Source: Bacteroidota bacterium (GTDB lineage Bacteria; Bacteroidota; Bacteroidia; Chitinophagales; Chitinophagaceae). From it: DNA of 64,000 nt. The stretch is taken from positions 310,001 through 374,000 of the forward strand of contig JAFAEM010000006.1 of the NCBI GenBank assembly GCA_023424015.1, written 5' to 3'. Below the pieces are notes generated by a model. It saw nothing but the letters and a program-made list of their open reading frames with translations, did not search any database and had not been told where the DNA came from. Shown here one piece after another: positions 1-9,500 of the stretch. How positions within the stretch are numbered: the stretch's first letter is position 1; each line of letters starts with the position of its first letter. A program made the position numbers and the translations under genes.

Positions 1-136
1 ACAGCCTTGCCATATGGCTCGATAGTTCACCTACTTCCTCTGCCAGTATCACGGTATTGGTAAGTTCGTTGAAGTAACGTACACCAACAGTTTTTATCCA
101 ATGATCAACCTGTTGCTGCGCCTGCTGTATAGTCAT
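1..136 (-). CDS. MazG-like nucleotide pyrophosphohydrolase, 3' part beyond window
   Basis: Only the N-terminal 45 residues are present; the gene runs off the left edge. The minus-strand reading from the ATG at 136 begins MTIQQAQQQVDHWIKTVG and continues with ILAEEVGELSSHMARL. The EEVGEL segment is the first metal-binding helix (ExxE) of the MazG/dUTPase-like all-alpha NTP pyrophosphohydrolases, which hydrolyse (d)NTPs to the monophosphate and pyrophosphate, usually to clean the nucleotide pool. In Bacteroidota this gene commonly sits beside dtd, which lies upstream on the same strand here (720-1172). Family assignment is good; substrate cannot be read. Confidence 0.8.
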   Translation of the reverse strand, partial: MTIQQAQQQVDHWIKTVGVRYFNELTNTVILAEEVGELSSHMARL

Positions 137-247
137 AACATTATTTTTAGAGAGTAATTGCAATATAGCATGATTCTTGCCGTTATAGCCTCCCGGCTAA
201 ACCGCACCCGCTGAAACAGACTGTTCCTAATATTCAATTGATGAGCT

Positions 248-595
248 ATGTTACTACCCATTATTATCCGAAAGATCGTCCCTGTGTACATGATCATATG
301 TTTCGCCGCGAATACACAGGCCCAACCTGTAAAAACCGCGATATCTGTTAAAGAAATTGAAAAGAACGCGAAGCCTTACCGCATTCTTACTTCGGGCAAA
401 CAGATCACCATTAAATGCATAAAAGATATAAAAAGCCTGATGGTATGGACATCGGATGGTAACCGTGTACTGGAAGAGAAAAATGTCGGTGCCAGTCAAT
501 ACCAGTTCCGCATCACTATCAGGGAAAAGATTTTTTTTGTTATGCTTCGTCTCGAAGACGGCAAAGTCTATTCTGAAAAATTTGGGATTGAGTAA
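248..595 (+). CDS. Small secreted protein resembling an isolated T9SS sorting domain
   Basis: This 115-residue protein has a hydrophobic N-terminal signal (residues about 5-25, ending ANTQAQ) followed by only about 88 mature residues. The mature part reads like the C-terminal sorting domain of type IX secretion cargo: a beta-rich pattern with WTSDGNRVLEE (compare the usual YDLSGRVV segment), then FFVMLRLEDGKVYSEKFGIE (compare GVYFVKVTTEDGKVYTQK). No cargo domain precedes it. That would make it an orphan sorting-domain-like beta-sandwich; the resemblance is by eye. It sits on the opposite strand between two genes (mazG-like and dtd) that are normally neighbours. Function unknown. Confidence 0.6.
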   Translation: MLLPIIIRKIVPVYMIICFAANTQAQPVKTAISVKEIEKNAKPYRILTSGKQITIKCIKDIKSLMVWTSDGNRVLEEKNVGASQYQFRITIREKIFFVMLRLEDGKVYSEKFGIE

Positions 596-719
596 TTCCA
601 TCTCCGGATATAGCATTCGACAGCGACCGCCTTATAGAGCTCATTGTTGAAGGCACTGACCTGATAGTTATCGGATTCAAATTATCAACCCAATTGATCG
701 GGTCCCAATTCCTCAAAAG

Positions 720-1172
720 TCACTCCTTATTCTTCGAGTCTATAATAATCGTAACCGGCCCGTTATTGAGTAATTCAACCTTCATGTCGGCGCCAAATTC
801 ACCAGTTTGCACGGATCGGCCCAGGTCTGCAGACAACTGGCTTTTCATTTTTTGATAAAGAGGAACGGCGATACCGGGCTTGCTCGCTTTGATATAAGAA
901 GGACGATTGCCTTTTTTGGTAGATGCGTGTAAGGTGAACTGACTTACCAGGAGTATCTCTCCACCGGTATCTTTTACTGAGACATTCATGACCCCGGCCT
1001 CGTCATCAAATACCCGCAGGTTCACAATCTTTAAGCTTAGCCATGCCACATCATCGTCGGTATCCGCGTCTTCAATGCCCAGCAATACTAAGAGCCCGGA
1101 TCCGATCTGTGCATACACAGTACCGTTGATCGTAACGGAAGCTTTTGAAACCCGCTGTATGACTGCTCTCAT
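720..1172 (-). CDS. dtd: D-aminoacyl-tRNA deacylase
   Basis: This 150-residue protein is full length for the Dtd family, a cytoplasmic homodimer that hydrolyses D-amino acids (and glycine mischarged on tRNA-Ala) from tRNA. The start MRAVIQRVSKASV, the SQFTL motif (residues 77-81, with the conserved Thr) and the NGPVT motif (137-141, the cross-subunit Gly-cisPro region) are all present. It is divergent from arfB with only 51 bases between the start codons. A TACATTTG (-7 type) element on its strand at 1199-1192 would give a leader of about a dozen bases; no clear -33 TTG is seen. Identification is firm. Confidence 0.95.
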   Translation of the reverse strand: MRAVIQRVSKASVTINGTVYAQIGSGLLVLLGIEDADTDDDVAWLSLKIVNLRVFDDEAGVMNVSVKDTGGEILLVSQFTLHASTKKGNRPSYIKASKPGIAVPLYQKMKSQLSADLGRSVQTGEFGADMKVELLNNGPVTIIIDSKNKE

Positions 1173-1223
1173 AATCGTATCTTTATCACAACAAATGTAG
1201 TTGATAGTTCAGCGCACCTGCCC

Positions 1224-1628
1224 ATGATCGATTTCAGCAAAGAAATAACATTCCAGACAACCCGGAGCGGCGGTAAAGGCGGCCAGCATGTAAATAAAGT
1301 GGAAACGGCAGTGATTGCTTCATTTGGCATCAACGGCTCACAAATGCTCTCCGACCAACAAAAAAGCCAGGTACTTGAAAAACTATCCAATCGCATCAAT
1401 GCTGAGGGCATTTTACAGGTTAAATCACAAACCCACCGCAGCCAGGTCGCGAATAAAGAAGATGCGGTTGAAAAGATCAATAAACTCGTCAACACGGCGT
1501 TATTAAAAAAGAAAGCCAGGATCGCGACCCGGATCAGCCGGGCGGCCAAAGAAAGAAGGCTGGAGTCGAAAAAAAAGACATCAGAAATTAAATCGGGCCG
1601 TAAGAAATTCGGCCCCGGGGACTATTAG
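1224..1628 (+). CDS. arfB: Alternative ribosome-rescue factor ArfB (peptidyl-tRNA hydrolase)
   Basis: ArfB/YaeJ-type protein of 134 residues. It rescues ribosomes stalled on non-stop mRNA by placing a GGQ loop in the peptidyl-transferase centre while a basic tail occupies the empty mRNA channel. The GGQ is at residues 19-21 within TRSGGKGGQHVNKVETAV, and the C-terminal 40 residues are strongly Lys/Arg-rich (ARIATRISRAAKERRLESKK), as expected. There is no codon-recognition domain, so it is not a class I release factor. The ATG at 1224 places the GGQ at the usual distance from the N terminus. Divergent to dtd. Confidence 0.93.
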   Translation: MIDFSKEITFQTTRSGGKGGQHVNKVETAVIASFGINGSQMLSDQQKSQVLEKLSNRINAEGILQVKSQTHRSQVANKEDAVEKINKLVNTALLKKKARIATRISRAAKERRLESKKKTSEIKSGRKKFGPGDY

Positions 1629-1649
1629 AACCAATTAAGTCTTTGACCT

Positions 1650-2699
1650 GTGAAAAAAAGTGTGATCACCATAGCATGCCTGGCATCAGTAATGATAGCC
1701 CTTTCATACCTGGCAGGTTCTTGCCGTAAAACTGAAAATCCTAATAACCTGACCTATCTCCAACTCGAAATACCTGAAGATTTTCCCGAACCTGTCTATC
1801 GCTTTCAGGATAATCCCCTGTCGAAAGAAGGAATAGAACTGGGTAGAAAATTATTTTATGATGGTCGCCTTTCCATTGATGGTGCGCATCCCTGCTCATC
1901 CTGCCATATGCAGATCGCGGCATTCGGAACTTATGAACACGATCGCAGCCATGGCGTTTTTGACTCTCACACCCTGCGCAATGCTCCCGTGCTATTCAAC
2001 CTGGCCTGGCAGGACAAATTCCATTGGGACGCAGAATTCAGTTCATTGTTTGACGAGGCCGCACAACCGATCAATGGTCACCTGGAAATGGGTGAGAACT
2101 TTGGCAGCGTGGTCGCCAAACTCCAGGGTGATGCGGACTATCGCGATATGTTCAGAAAAGTATTCAGAACAGATTTTATAAGCCCTGACCATGTATTGAA
2201 AGCGCTGGCACAATTTACCGGCAGCATGGTGTCCGCTAATTCAAAATACGACAGGGTACAAAAGGGACAGGCTACATTTACAGTCAAGGAACAACAGGGA
2301 TACCAGGTGTTCAAGGCTAATTGCAGTAGTTGCCATCCAGAACCGATGTTTACAGACTACAGCCTGCGCAATATCGGCCTGCCGGTTGATAATTTTTTAC
2401 AGGACTTCGGGAAAATGAGGATCAGTAATGACCCTGCTGATTCGCTTAAGTTTAAGGTGCCGACCCTGAGAAACGTCTATATTTCGTCTAACTACATGCA
2501 TGATGGCCGTTTCAATACCCTGGCACAATGCATCAACCATTACCGAAATGGGGTGCAGACAAGTGCTACGCTCGATCCTTCGCTTGCAAGTGGGATCCCC
2601 ATGACAGATGAAGAGGCTATCAACCTGGCCTTGTTTCTTCGTACACTTACCGACTCAACATTTATACTTGATCCAAGGTTCGGCAAACCCAATCCTTAA
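1650..2699 (+). CDS. Di-haem cytochrome c peroxidase (CcpA/MauG-type) lipoprotein
   Basis: 349 residues from a GTG start at 1650, 21 bases after arfB. The N terminus is a lipoprotein signal (LAGSC, Cys25). Two c-type haem sites are visible: CSSCH at residues 82-86 and CSSCH at 225-229, the spacing of bacterial di-haem peroxidases, which reduce H2O2 with electrons from periplasmic cytochromes; the MauG branch instead oxidises proteins. The segment PTLRNV...YMHDGRFNTL is the typical C-terminal signature of the family. Location is periplasm-facing and membrane-anchored. Its 3' end overlaps the convergent gene at 2696 by four bases. Peroxidase versus MauG-like activity cannot be decided by eye. 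Confidence 0.9.
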   Translation: MKKSVITIACLASVMIALSYLAGSCRKTENPNNLTYLQLEIPEDFPEPVYRFQDNPLSKEGIELGRKLFYDGRLSIDGAHPCSSCHMQIAAFGTYEHDRSHGVFDSHTLRNAPVLFNLAWQDKFHWDAEFSSLFDEAAQPINGHLEMGENFGSVVAKLQGDADYRDMFRKVFRTDFISPDHVLKALAQFTGSMVSANSKYDRVQKGQATFTVKEQQGYQVFKANCSSCHPEPMFTDYSLRNIGLPVDNFLQDFGKMRISNDPADSLKFKVPTLRNVYISSNYMHDGRFNTLAQCINHYRNGVQTSATLDPSLASGIPMTDEEAINLALFLRTLTDSTFILDPRFGKPNP

Positions 2700-3340
2700 T
2701 TCGCGATCTTTCTTTTGCTTTTTAGGAGTTCCAGGGCAGATCGCTGGCTCTCGATATTCTTTTCCTGGGCTTCGATCTCTTCCAGGTTTTTCTGGAGTTT
2801 TTTCTCCAGGCTTGCTTTTTCATTCTGCAGGTCTTTATATTTCTTCTCCGCTTTTACGACTGCATCATCCTGTGCTTTTATCTGGAGTTCAAGGTTGGCC
2901 TCCTCGATATCGGGAGCCAGGTCGACCATGAATGATTTTATGCGTCTTATCTCTTCTGCGCTCATAGTATTGATCAGGTCCTCGCCATTCTTGTTGACAA
3001 CGAGGTAAAGCGTGGATTCATCTTTGTCTTTCCGGCTTTTTCTATCCACTTTCAGGATATAGTCCAGTCTCTCTTCACTGATCTCAGTTACGAATGCATC
3101 TTTTACTACAATAAATCCCTTATCCTTGTTGAACAACCCTTTTTCCGCTTTCATATTATGTCCTTCCTTCTGGATGCGGGTGGTTATCGCGTTCTGAACC
3201 GCCTCCTGCGGGTAAGCATAATCAATGGCAATAGCCCGCTGCTTCTTTTTATCATAAGTAATATTGGTCTCATAAGCCTGGGAGAAAGATATAACCGTAA
3301 ACATCAGTACAAAACAGGCGAGGAAAGAAAGGCGTTTCAT
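2696..3340 (-). CDS. Exported coiled-coil protein of unknown function
   Basis: From the ATG at 3340 the protein begins MKRLSFLACFVLMFTVISFS, a Sec signal peptide. About 100 residues of mixed fold follow, then an acidic/basic heptad-rich coiled coil of about 70 residues (KAEKKYKDLQNEKASLEKKL onwards) to the C terminus. I do not recognise the family; similar signal-plus-coiled-coil periplasmic proteins are common in Bacteroidota. An ATG six codons upstream (3358) lies inside a well-formed promoter -7 box (3363-3356), so 3340 is the better start, giving a leader of about nine bases. Convergent with the peroxidase gene. Confidence 0.7.
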   Translation of the reverse strand: MKRLSFLACFVLMFTVISFSQAYETNITYDKKKQRAIAIDYAYPQEAVQNAITTRIQKEGHNMKAEKGLFNKDKGFIVVKDAFVTEISEERLDYILKVDRKSRKDKDESTLYLVVNKNGEDLINTMSAEEIRRIKSFMVDLAPDIEEANLELQIKAQDDAVVKAEKKYKDLQNEKASLEKKLQKNLEEIEAQEKNIESQRSALELLKSKRKIAN

Positions 3341-3355
3341 ATTAAAAAATTTATA

Positions 3356-3387
3356 CAAAGATAAAAGAAACCTTAAATGGGTTGCAA
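3356..3387 (-). promoter_or_regulatory. Promoter of the coiled-coil protein gene (Bacteroidota sigma type)
   Basis: Read on the minus strand: TTG (3387-3385), 21 bases, then TATCTTTG (3363-3356), an exact match to the Bacteroidota -33/-7 consensus TTG-N~20-TAnnTTTG. Transcription would begin about seven bases downstream, roughly nine bases before the ATG at 3340. Confidence 0.55.
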
Positions 3388-3420
3388 GCGCTTACAAATT
3401 TGAAGATAGCCTTATGGATA

Positions 3421-3452
3421 TTGTGTAATTGACCCTTCAGCCTTTACATTTG
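3421..3452 (+). promoter_or_regulatory. Promoter of the flippase-rpiA unit
   Basis: TTG at 3421-3423, 21 bases, TACATTTG at 3445-3452: an exact -33/-7 match. The start codon at 3470 would follow the predicted transcription start by about ten bases. Together with the minus-strand promoter at 3356-3387 it makes this 129-base gap a compact divergent promoter region. Confidence 0.5.
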
Positions 3453-3469
3453 TTGTTAAAACCGGCAAT

Positions 3470-4984
3470 TTGAGCGGCATCAAAAAACTGGCAGGACAAA
3501 CTCTTTGGTATGGTGTGCCCACCATCGCGCGGCGTTTTCTCGGCTATATCATGAACCTTAGCCTGCCGCTGATCTTTGCCCAACCGGCAACCACGGCCGA
3601 CCTGACGCAGGTCTACGCCATTATTCCTTTTTTAAATATCCTGTTTACTTACGGACTAGAGACCGCCTACTTTCGTTATTCCCGCGATTTTGACCAGAAC
3701 AAGGTATATAATACATTGTCCGTTTCGCTACTGGTATCCACGGTATTTTTAACCGCTATTCTATTTTATTTTAAAGGTGATATCGCCCGATGGGCCAATC
3801 TCGAAAATCATCCCGAATACATCACCTGGATGGTGGTCATCATCTTTTTCGATGCCATCAGCACCCTTGCTTTTGCCAAACTACGACAGGAAAACAGGCC
3901 TCGGCGTTACGCTTTCGCAACACTGGCCGGTGTATTACTCAACCTGTTTGTAGTTATCCTCTTTCTTGCCATTATTCCAAAATATGTCGAAAAAAATCCA
4001 GATACTTTCCTGGGCACATTTTACCGTCCGGAAATCGGCATCGGTTATTACCTGATCGGGAATATGGCCGGCAGCATTCTCACTTTTTTGTTGTTGCGAA
4101 AGGAGTTTTTCCAGATCAGGTTTGAATTTGACATACAGCTTTGGAAAAAAGTGATGGTCTATGCTTACCCTCTGATCATTGTGGGCATGGGTGGCATGGT
4201 CAATGACATGCTAAGTCGCTTGATCTACCAGCATGTAGTGAACCTTCCCGAAGCCGAAGCTAAACACCAGTTGGGGATCTTTGGAAACATCTACAGGCTT
4301 GCAGTACTGATCACCATTATGATCCAGGCTTTCCGGATGGCGGCAGAACCATTTTTCTTTAGCCAGAGTAAGGAAGAGAATGCACCCCGTACCTACGCAC
4401 GCATCATGAAATTTTTCGTGATCGCCTGTTGCTTTATGTTTCTGCTGATCAGTTTGTATATCGATGTATTTGCATGGTTTTTCGAAGCCATCGATAAAGC
4501 AGCCTGGGTAGAGGGGCTCAATATTGTTCCTTTCCTGGCGCTTGGAAATATTTTCCTTGGTATCTATTACAATCTGAGCATCTGGTACAAACTCACCAAT
4601 AAAACCATGATAGGCGCCATGATCACATTGGGCGGGGCCGTCATTACGATCGTGCTGAATGTCCTGCTTATCCCACAATTGCATTACCTGGGTGCCGCTG
4701 CCGCGACATTCTGCTGCTACCTGTTTATGATGGTGGTCAGTTATATTCTCGGGCAGAAAAATTATCCCGTTCCTTATGCACGCAAGAAACTTTTATCATA
4801 CCTGGGCCTTGTGCTGATCATTTATGGCATTCATCGTGGGCTGGTGGCCGCCTGGGATAACAGGTGGTTCAATTTTGGTACAGCAACGCTACTGCTTATT
4901 CTGTTTACTGTTTTTGTAGGAAAAATTGAGAAAAAAGAACTGGCGAGAATACCCATCCTGGGCAAACTGGTCATGAAATTTTAA
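3470..4984 (+). CDS. Polysaccharide/oligosaccharide flippase (MOP superfamily)
   Basis: Integral inner-membrane protein of 504 residues with about 14 hydrophobic segments across its length, the size and pattern of Wzx/RfbX-type lipid-linked oligosaccharide flippases in the MOP superfamily. Its opening (GQTLWYGVPTIARRFLGYIMN) is typical of Bacteroidota members annotated as polysaccharide biosynthesis proteins. It would move undecaprenyl-linked glycans or another lipid-linked precursor across the inner membrane; no glycosyltransferases lie nearby to indicate which. The start is a TTG, chosen because a promoter ends just upstream. rpiA follows two bases after the stop, so the two are co-transcribed. 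Confidence 0.82.
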   Translation: MSGIKKLAGQTLWYGVPTIARRFLGYIMNLSLPLIFAQPATTADLTQVYAIIPFLNILFTYGLETAYFRYSRDFDQNKVYNTLSVSLLVSTVFLTAILFYFKGDIARWANLENHPEYITWMVVIIFFDAISTLAFAKLRQENRPRRYAFATLAGVLLNLFVVILFLAIIPKYVEKNPDTFLGTFYRPEIGIGYYLIGNMAGSILTFLLLRKEFFQIRFEFDIQLWKKVMVYAYPLIIVGMGGMVNDMLSRLIYQHVVNLPEAEAKHQLGIFGNIYRLAVLITIMIQAFRMAAEPFFFSQSKEENAPRTYARIMKFFVIACCFMFLLISLYIDVFAWFFEAIDKAAWVEGLNIVPFLALGNIFLGIYYNLSIWYKLTNKTMIGAMITLGGAVITIVLNVLLIPQLHYLGAAAATFCCYLFMMVVSYILGQKNYPVPYARKKLLSYLGLVLIIYGIHRGLVAAWDNRWFNFGTATLLLILFTVFVGKIEKKELARIPILGKLVMKF

Positions 4985-4986
4985 AT

Positions 4987-5676
4987 ATGCTTTCACAGGT
5001 AGAAATAAAAAAATCCCTGGGTAAATATGCAGCAGGACTCGTCACGAACTCATCCATTATTGGCCTGGGCACGGGCTCTACGGTTGAATGGCTGATCAGG
5101 GAGTTATCACTGCGGGTAAAGGAGGGATTGCACATAAAAGCCGTTCCCACTTCTTCCGATACGCGGACCAGGGCGCTGGAAGCGGGCATTGAAATCATTG
5201 ATCTCAACGAAGTAGATAACCTATCCATCACCATTGATGGGGCCGATGAAGTAGACCCGGGGTTTCAACTGATAAAAGGTGGTGGTGGCGCTTTGCTGCA
5301 GGAAAAAATGGTGGCAGCTGTGTCAGAAAAACTGGTGATCATCGCCGATGAAAGCAAGTATGTGGCCAGACTTGGCAAATTTCCTCTTCCGGTGGAAGTG
5401 ATACCTAATGGATGGAAGCATGTCCAAAAAAAAATCATCGCCGAAGGCTGCCTCAGGGCCGAACTTCGTTCCAATATCAATGAGCCCTATCGTACCGATA
5501 ACGGGCATTATATTATCGATTGCCATTATGGAGCAATACCCGACGCCGTCGCATTGAATACTGCGCTGCATCTTATACCGGGCGTGATTGAGACCGGTCT
5601 CTTTATAGACATGGCAGATAAAGTGATCCTGGGTTATGCCGATGGCCGGATTGAAGTCAAAACTAATGATCAATAA
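4987..5676 (+). CDS. rpiA: Ribose-5-phosphate isomerase A
   Basis: RpiA interconverts ribose 5-phosphate and ribulose 5-phosphate in the pentose phosphate pathway (cytoplasm). The 229-residue protein has the family's phosphate and active-site signatures: GLGTGST (26-32), DGADEVD (84-90, acidic catalytic residues), KGGGGALLQEK (97-107, with the catalytic Glu) and DESK (121-124). Length is normal. The start lies two bases after the flippase stop, so translation is probably coupled. Its last bases overlap the 3' end of the convergent MBL hydrolase gene (5670-5676). Confidence 0.96.
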   Translation: MLSQVEIKKSLGKYAAGLVTNSSIIGLGTGSTVEWLIRELSLRVKEGLHIKAVPTSSDTRTRALEAGIEIIDLNEVDNLSITIDGADEVDPGFQLIKGGGGALLQEKMVAAVSEKLVIIADESKYVARLGKFPLPVEVIPNGWKHVQKKIIAEGCLRAELRSNINEPYRTDNGHYIIDCHYGAIPDAVALNTALHLIPGVIETGLFIDMADKVILGYADGRIEVKTNDQ

Positions 5677-6314
5677 AGTTTCACAAACGGATTGTTCATT
5701 TTTTCAAAGCCGATTGTTGTCAGGGGACCATGACCCGAATATACTTTTGTATCATCGGGAAGGGTGAAAAGCTTGGTTTGAATACTATTGATAAGCGTGT
5801 CATAATCACCCCCTGGCAGGTCAGTTCTGCCAATACTTCCATTGAATAATACATCGCCACCGATAACAAATCCACCTGCTTCATGATAAAAAGAAACACT
5901 GCCGGGCGAATGTCCGGGTGTAAATAATACCTCGAGCACATCTTCTCCGATCTTTATATCAACACCTTCTTTAATCTCGATCAAGGCTCCCTCGTAATTA
6001 TCAAAAGGCAATCCCCAGGAGCGGCCTGACTGAGGTCCGAATGCCAGCACCGGCTTTTCCTTTTCGTGAATGTGGAGGTCGAGATGCCAGGTCTCATGCA
6101 CAAAACGGTTGCCGAAGATATGGTCAAGGTGACAATGGGTATTCAACAGCAGCACAGGGGATAAGCCCTCGTCAACGATCGCGGCCCGCAGCTGCTCCTT
6201 TTCGGCAGGAAAATAACAACCGGGGTCAATAATGCAGCATTGCTTTTGTTCGTTATACAGCAGGTAGGTGTTCTCCTGTACTGGATTAAAGGTGAATGTC
6301 TTGACCACTAACAT
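5670..6314 (-). CDS. MBL-fold metallohydrolase (glyoxalase II-like)
   Basis: A 214-residue metallo-beta-lactamase-fold hydrolase. The di-metal motif HxHxDH is at residues 60-65 (NTHCHLDH), and further ligands are visible in FTPGHSPGSVSFY and GGDVLFNGSIGRTDL, ending with YSGHGPLT. This is the YcbL/glyoxalase II-like subgroup, which hydrolyses thioesters such as S-lactoylglutathione or related small substrates in the cytoplasm. It lacks the C-terminal helical domain of classical GloB, so the true substrate is open. Monocistronic and convergent with rpiA. Confidence 0.88.
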   Translation of the reverse strand: MLVVKTFTFNPVQENTYLLYNEQKQCCIIDPGCYFPAEKEQLRAAIVDEGLSPVLLLNTHCHLDHIFGNRFVHETWHLDLHIHEKEKPVLAFGPQSGRSWGLPFDNYEGALIEIKEGVDIKIGEDVLEVLFTPGHSPGSVSFYHEAGGFVIGGDVLFNGSIGRTDLPGGDYDTLINSIQTKLFTLPDDTKVYSGHGPLTTIGFEKMNNPFVKLY

Positions 6315-6560
6315 ATAAGTTTCCGGGTTTTTTGTTTAAGTGGCTGGATGGCAAATTTCTCATCATCAAAGCGTGCGAATTAAGAGAATTTTGTCATTGC
6401 CTATTCGTATTTTTATTTATGGCCCCGAAATCCGGTAAATTTGTGACAAGCACCAGATTGAATGAGCCGGGGCAAAGATACCAGATAACCAATTGCGGGT
6501 AAGGGCAACACCCAATGGGAAAACAACGATCTTATCAGTACACGAAACAGCAACGATTTT

Positions 6561-9500
6561 ATGAGTAAAATATCACGCCTGGTCAGTTGTCTTTTTATTG
6601 TAATACTTACCGGAGCAGGGGCAAATGCCCAGGTAAATACTGTGGAGTTTGGGAAAAACCGCGTCCAGTACCAAAAATTCAAATGGAAATATTACCAAAC
6701 TGAGAATTTCAACACTTATTTCAGCCAGGATGGTCTTGGACTGGGTAAATATGTTGCCCAAATAGCAGAAACCGAACTCCCGGAGATTGAAGAGTTCGTG
6801 GAATACGGGCTCCAACGCCGCATGAATATTGTTGCCTACAATAATTTCGACGAAATGCAGCAGTCCAACATCGGACTGGGGATTGACTGGCAAAATACAG
6901 GTGGTGTGACTAAGCTGGTCAACAATAAAATGCTGGTCTATTTTGATGGTAACCACGATAACCTGCGTCGACAAATCCGCCAGGGCCTGGCCAGGGTATT
7001 GGTTGAAAATGTTTTGTTTGGTGACGACCTGGGTGAATTTGCAGCTAACCAGGCATTGCTCGATCTTCCAAAATGGCTGACAGATGGGTATATCCAATAT
7101 GCCGCGGAAAACTGGTCGCCTTCACTGGATGATGACCTGCGTTCGGTAATGCTGTCAGGGAAATACAATAATTTTTATCAATTCGCTTTCGACATGCCTG
7201 AGCTTGCCGGGCATTCATTCTGGAAATATATCTCGGATAAATATGGCAAAACAAGGGTTACTTATTTCCTTTATTTGAGCCGTATCTATCGCAATCTCAA
7301 CAATGCTTCTCAAAAAGTAACAAAGAAAAAATTCAAAGAAGTATTGCGCGACTTTATGGTAGAAGTGCCACAGCAATATTATAAAGACCTGCGTGGCCGG
7401 CGTAACGTACCAAAAGGCCAGCTATCAATCAGCGAAGTGATCGGTAAAAAGGATTTTATAAGGTTTAACGCGCATCCTAACCTGAGGAGCTTTACCTATG
7501 CGGTGGTTGAATTTCACCAGGGCAAATATTCAGTTGTATTGATGGAAAATTTTGTTGACCGTAAAGTATTGTTGAAATACGGTACTCGTTCCAAAGGTGA
7601 TGAGATCAACCCCAATTATCCGATTCTTGCCTGGGATGGAAAAGGCACCCGTCTCGCGGTGCTATACAGCGAGAAAGGAAAGCTTAAAATGTTTGTATAT
7701 GATGTGGTGAAACGGATCAAAACGGTACAACAGGAGCTTCCTATGTTTAACCAGGTGCAGGACATGAAATATATGCTGGATGAGAACACGCTGGTGATGA
7801 GTGCTGTGAGAAGCGGTCAAACAGATATCTATGTCTACAAGATCAGCGATCAGTCATACGACCAGATCACCAATGATGTGTATGATGACCTGGATCCTTC
7901 TTTTGTTGCTTTCCCCAATAAAACAGGGATACTTTATTCAAGTAATCGCCCTTCCGCAGTTGCTGCAACCAGTGAAGACTCTTTACCTGGCGAACGCTTT
8001 AATATTTTCCTTGTCGACAACTGGAATAAATCTGAATTCAAACAGATATCACAGCTGACAGCCCTCAAATTTGGAAATGCGAGATACCCTTCACAATACA
8101 ATTCATCGCATTTCACCTTTATCAGCGATGAGAATGGAATCAACAACCGTTATGCCGGCTTTTTCCGTACAGAGCGGGCAGGCCTCGATACTTTGGTTTT
8201 TATTGGTGATGAAGTGCTGCGAAACCCACCTCTCGCTGAAGTGGACAGCCTGCTGAGAGAATGGGAAAAAACAGATATTGACTCCGTTGGATATGTGTCG
8301 ATCACCAACGACTCCTCTTATGTTTTCCCACTCACCAACTACCAGAGCAGCATGCTGGAGACAAGAACTGCCGGAGACAACCAGCAGGTGAGCGAAGTAG
8401 TAAAGCTGGGTGATGTGAAACTGCTCTATCGCCTGCGCGTTGACGAGAATGCTTTACGTCGTCGTAACCTGACAGCCCGGCCCACGGAATACATGAAACA
8501 AAGAATTGATGAAGAACGCCGCACCCGGAACAGGCTGGCACCGACAGAAATCAAAAAAGACAGTGCCAAACAAAATGACTTTTTCCAGACTGAGTTTGAC
8601 GATGAGAGAACTGACACAACCCAATTGGGACGGGTGGTTGATGCCACGGAGATCAGGGAAACCCCGATATTAAGCAAGGCCAAATTATATGAATACCGGC
8701 CGCCAAAATATTTTACAGATTATGTGGTAACGGGCTTTAATAATACCGTGCTCGCTGTAAATAAATTCCAACCCTACTCCGGTGGCAGTGGTCCTGTTTA
8801 CATGGCCAATAGCGGCGATTTCAATGGATTGATAAGAATGGGTACTTCCGATCTGATGGAAGATTATAAATTCATTGGCGGCATTCGTATTGCTCCCAAT
8901 CTCAGGGATAATGATGTAATGTTCTCCTTTATCAACCAGAGAAAAAGATTTGACTGGGGAGCCATCTATTACCGTAGCAGTGCCGAAGTACTGGCAACCG
9001 TTGTTTACGACAATGCCCTGGTGACCGGTGAAGCGAAACAATTCGCCAGTTACTACCTGGCTACATTAAAATATCCCATCGACCGGGTAAGAAGCTTACG
9101 TGCCCTGATTGGTCCACGTTATGACAGGATCGTGATGAGTGCTACCAATGCGGCTACGATAAAGATACCCGATCTCAAACGCACATATGGCCAGTTTAGC
9201 CTTGAATATGTTCACGACAACACGCTTAACCCGGCCACCAATATCTGGCATGGCTTACGTTACAAGGTCTTTGCAGACTGGTTTACTCAAATGTCAAAAT
9301 CCGACCAGGATGGCAAATTCCTTTTCAACGTAGGTGTAGATGCCCGCCACTATCTGCCCATTTATCGCAATTTGATCTGGGCAGTTCGCGCAGCGGGTGA
9401 TTTCTCCTTTGGCGATCAAAAAGTGATCTACTATCTCGGTGGTGTTGACAACTGGTTCTCGCCAAAATTCAATGAGGGTAACCGGCCGGCGGAAAATTAT

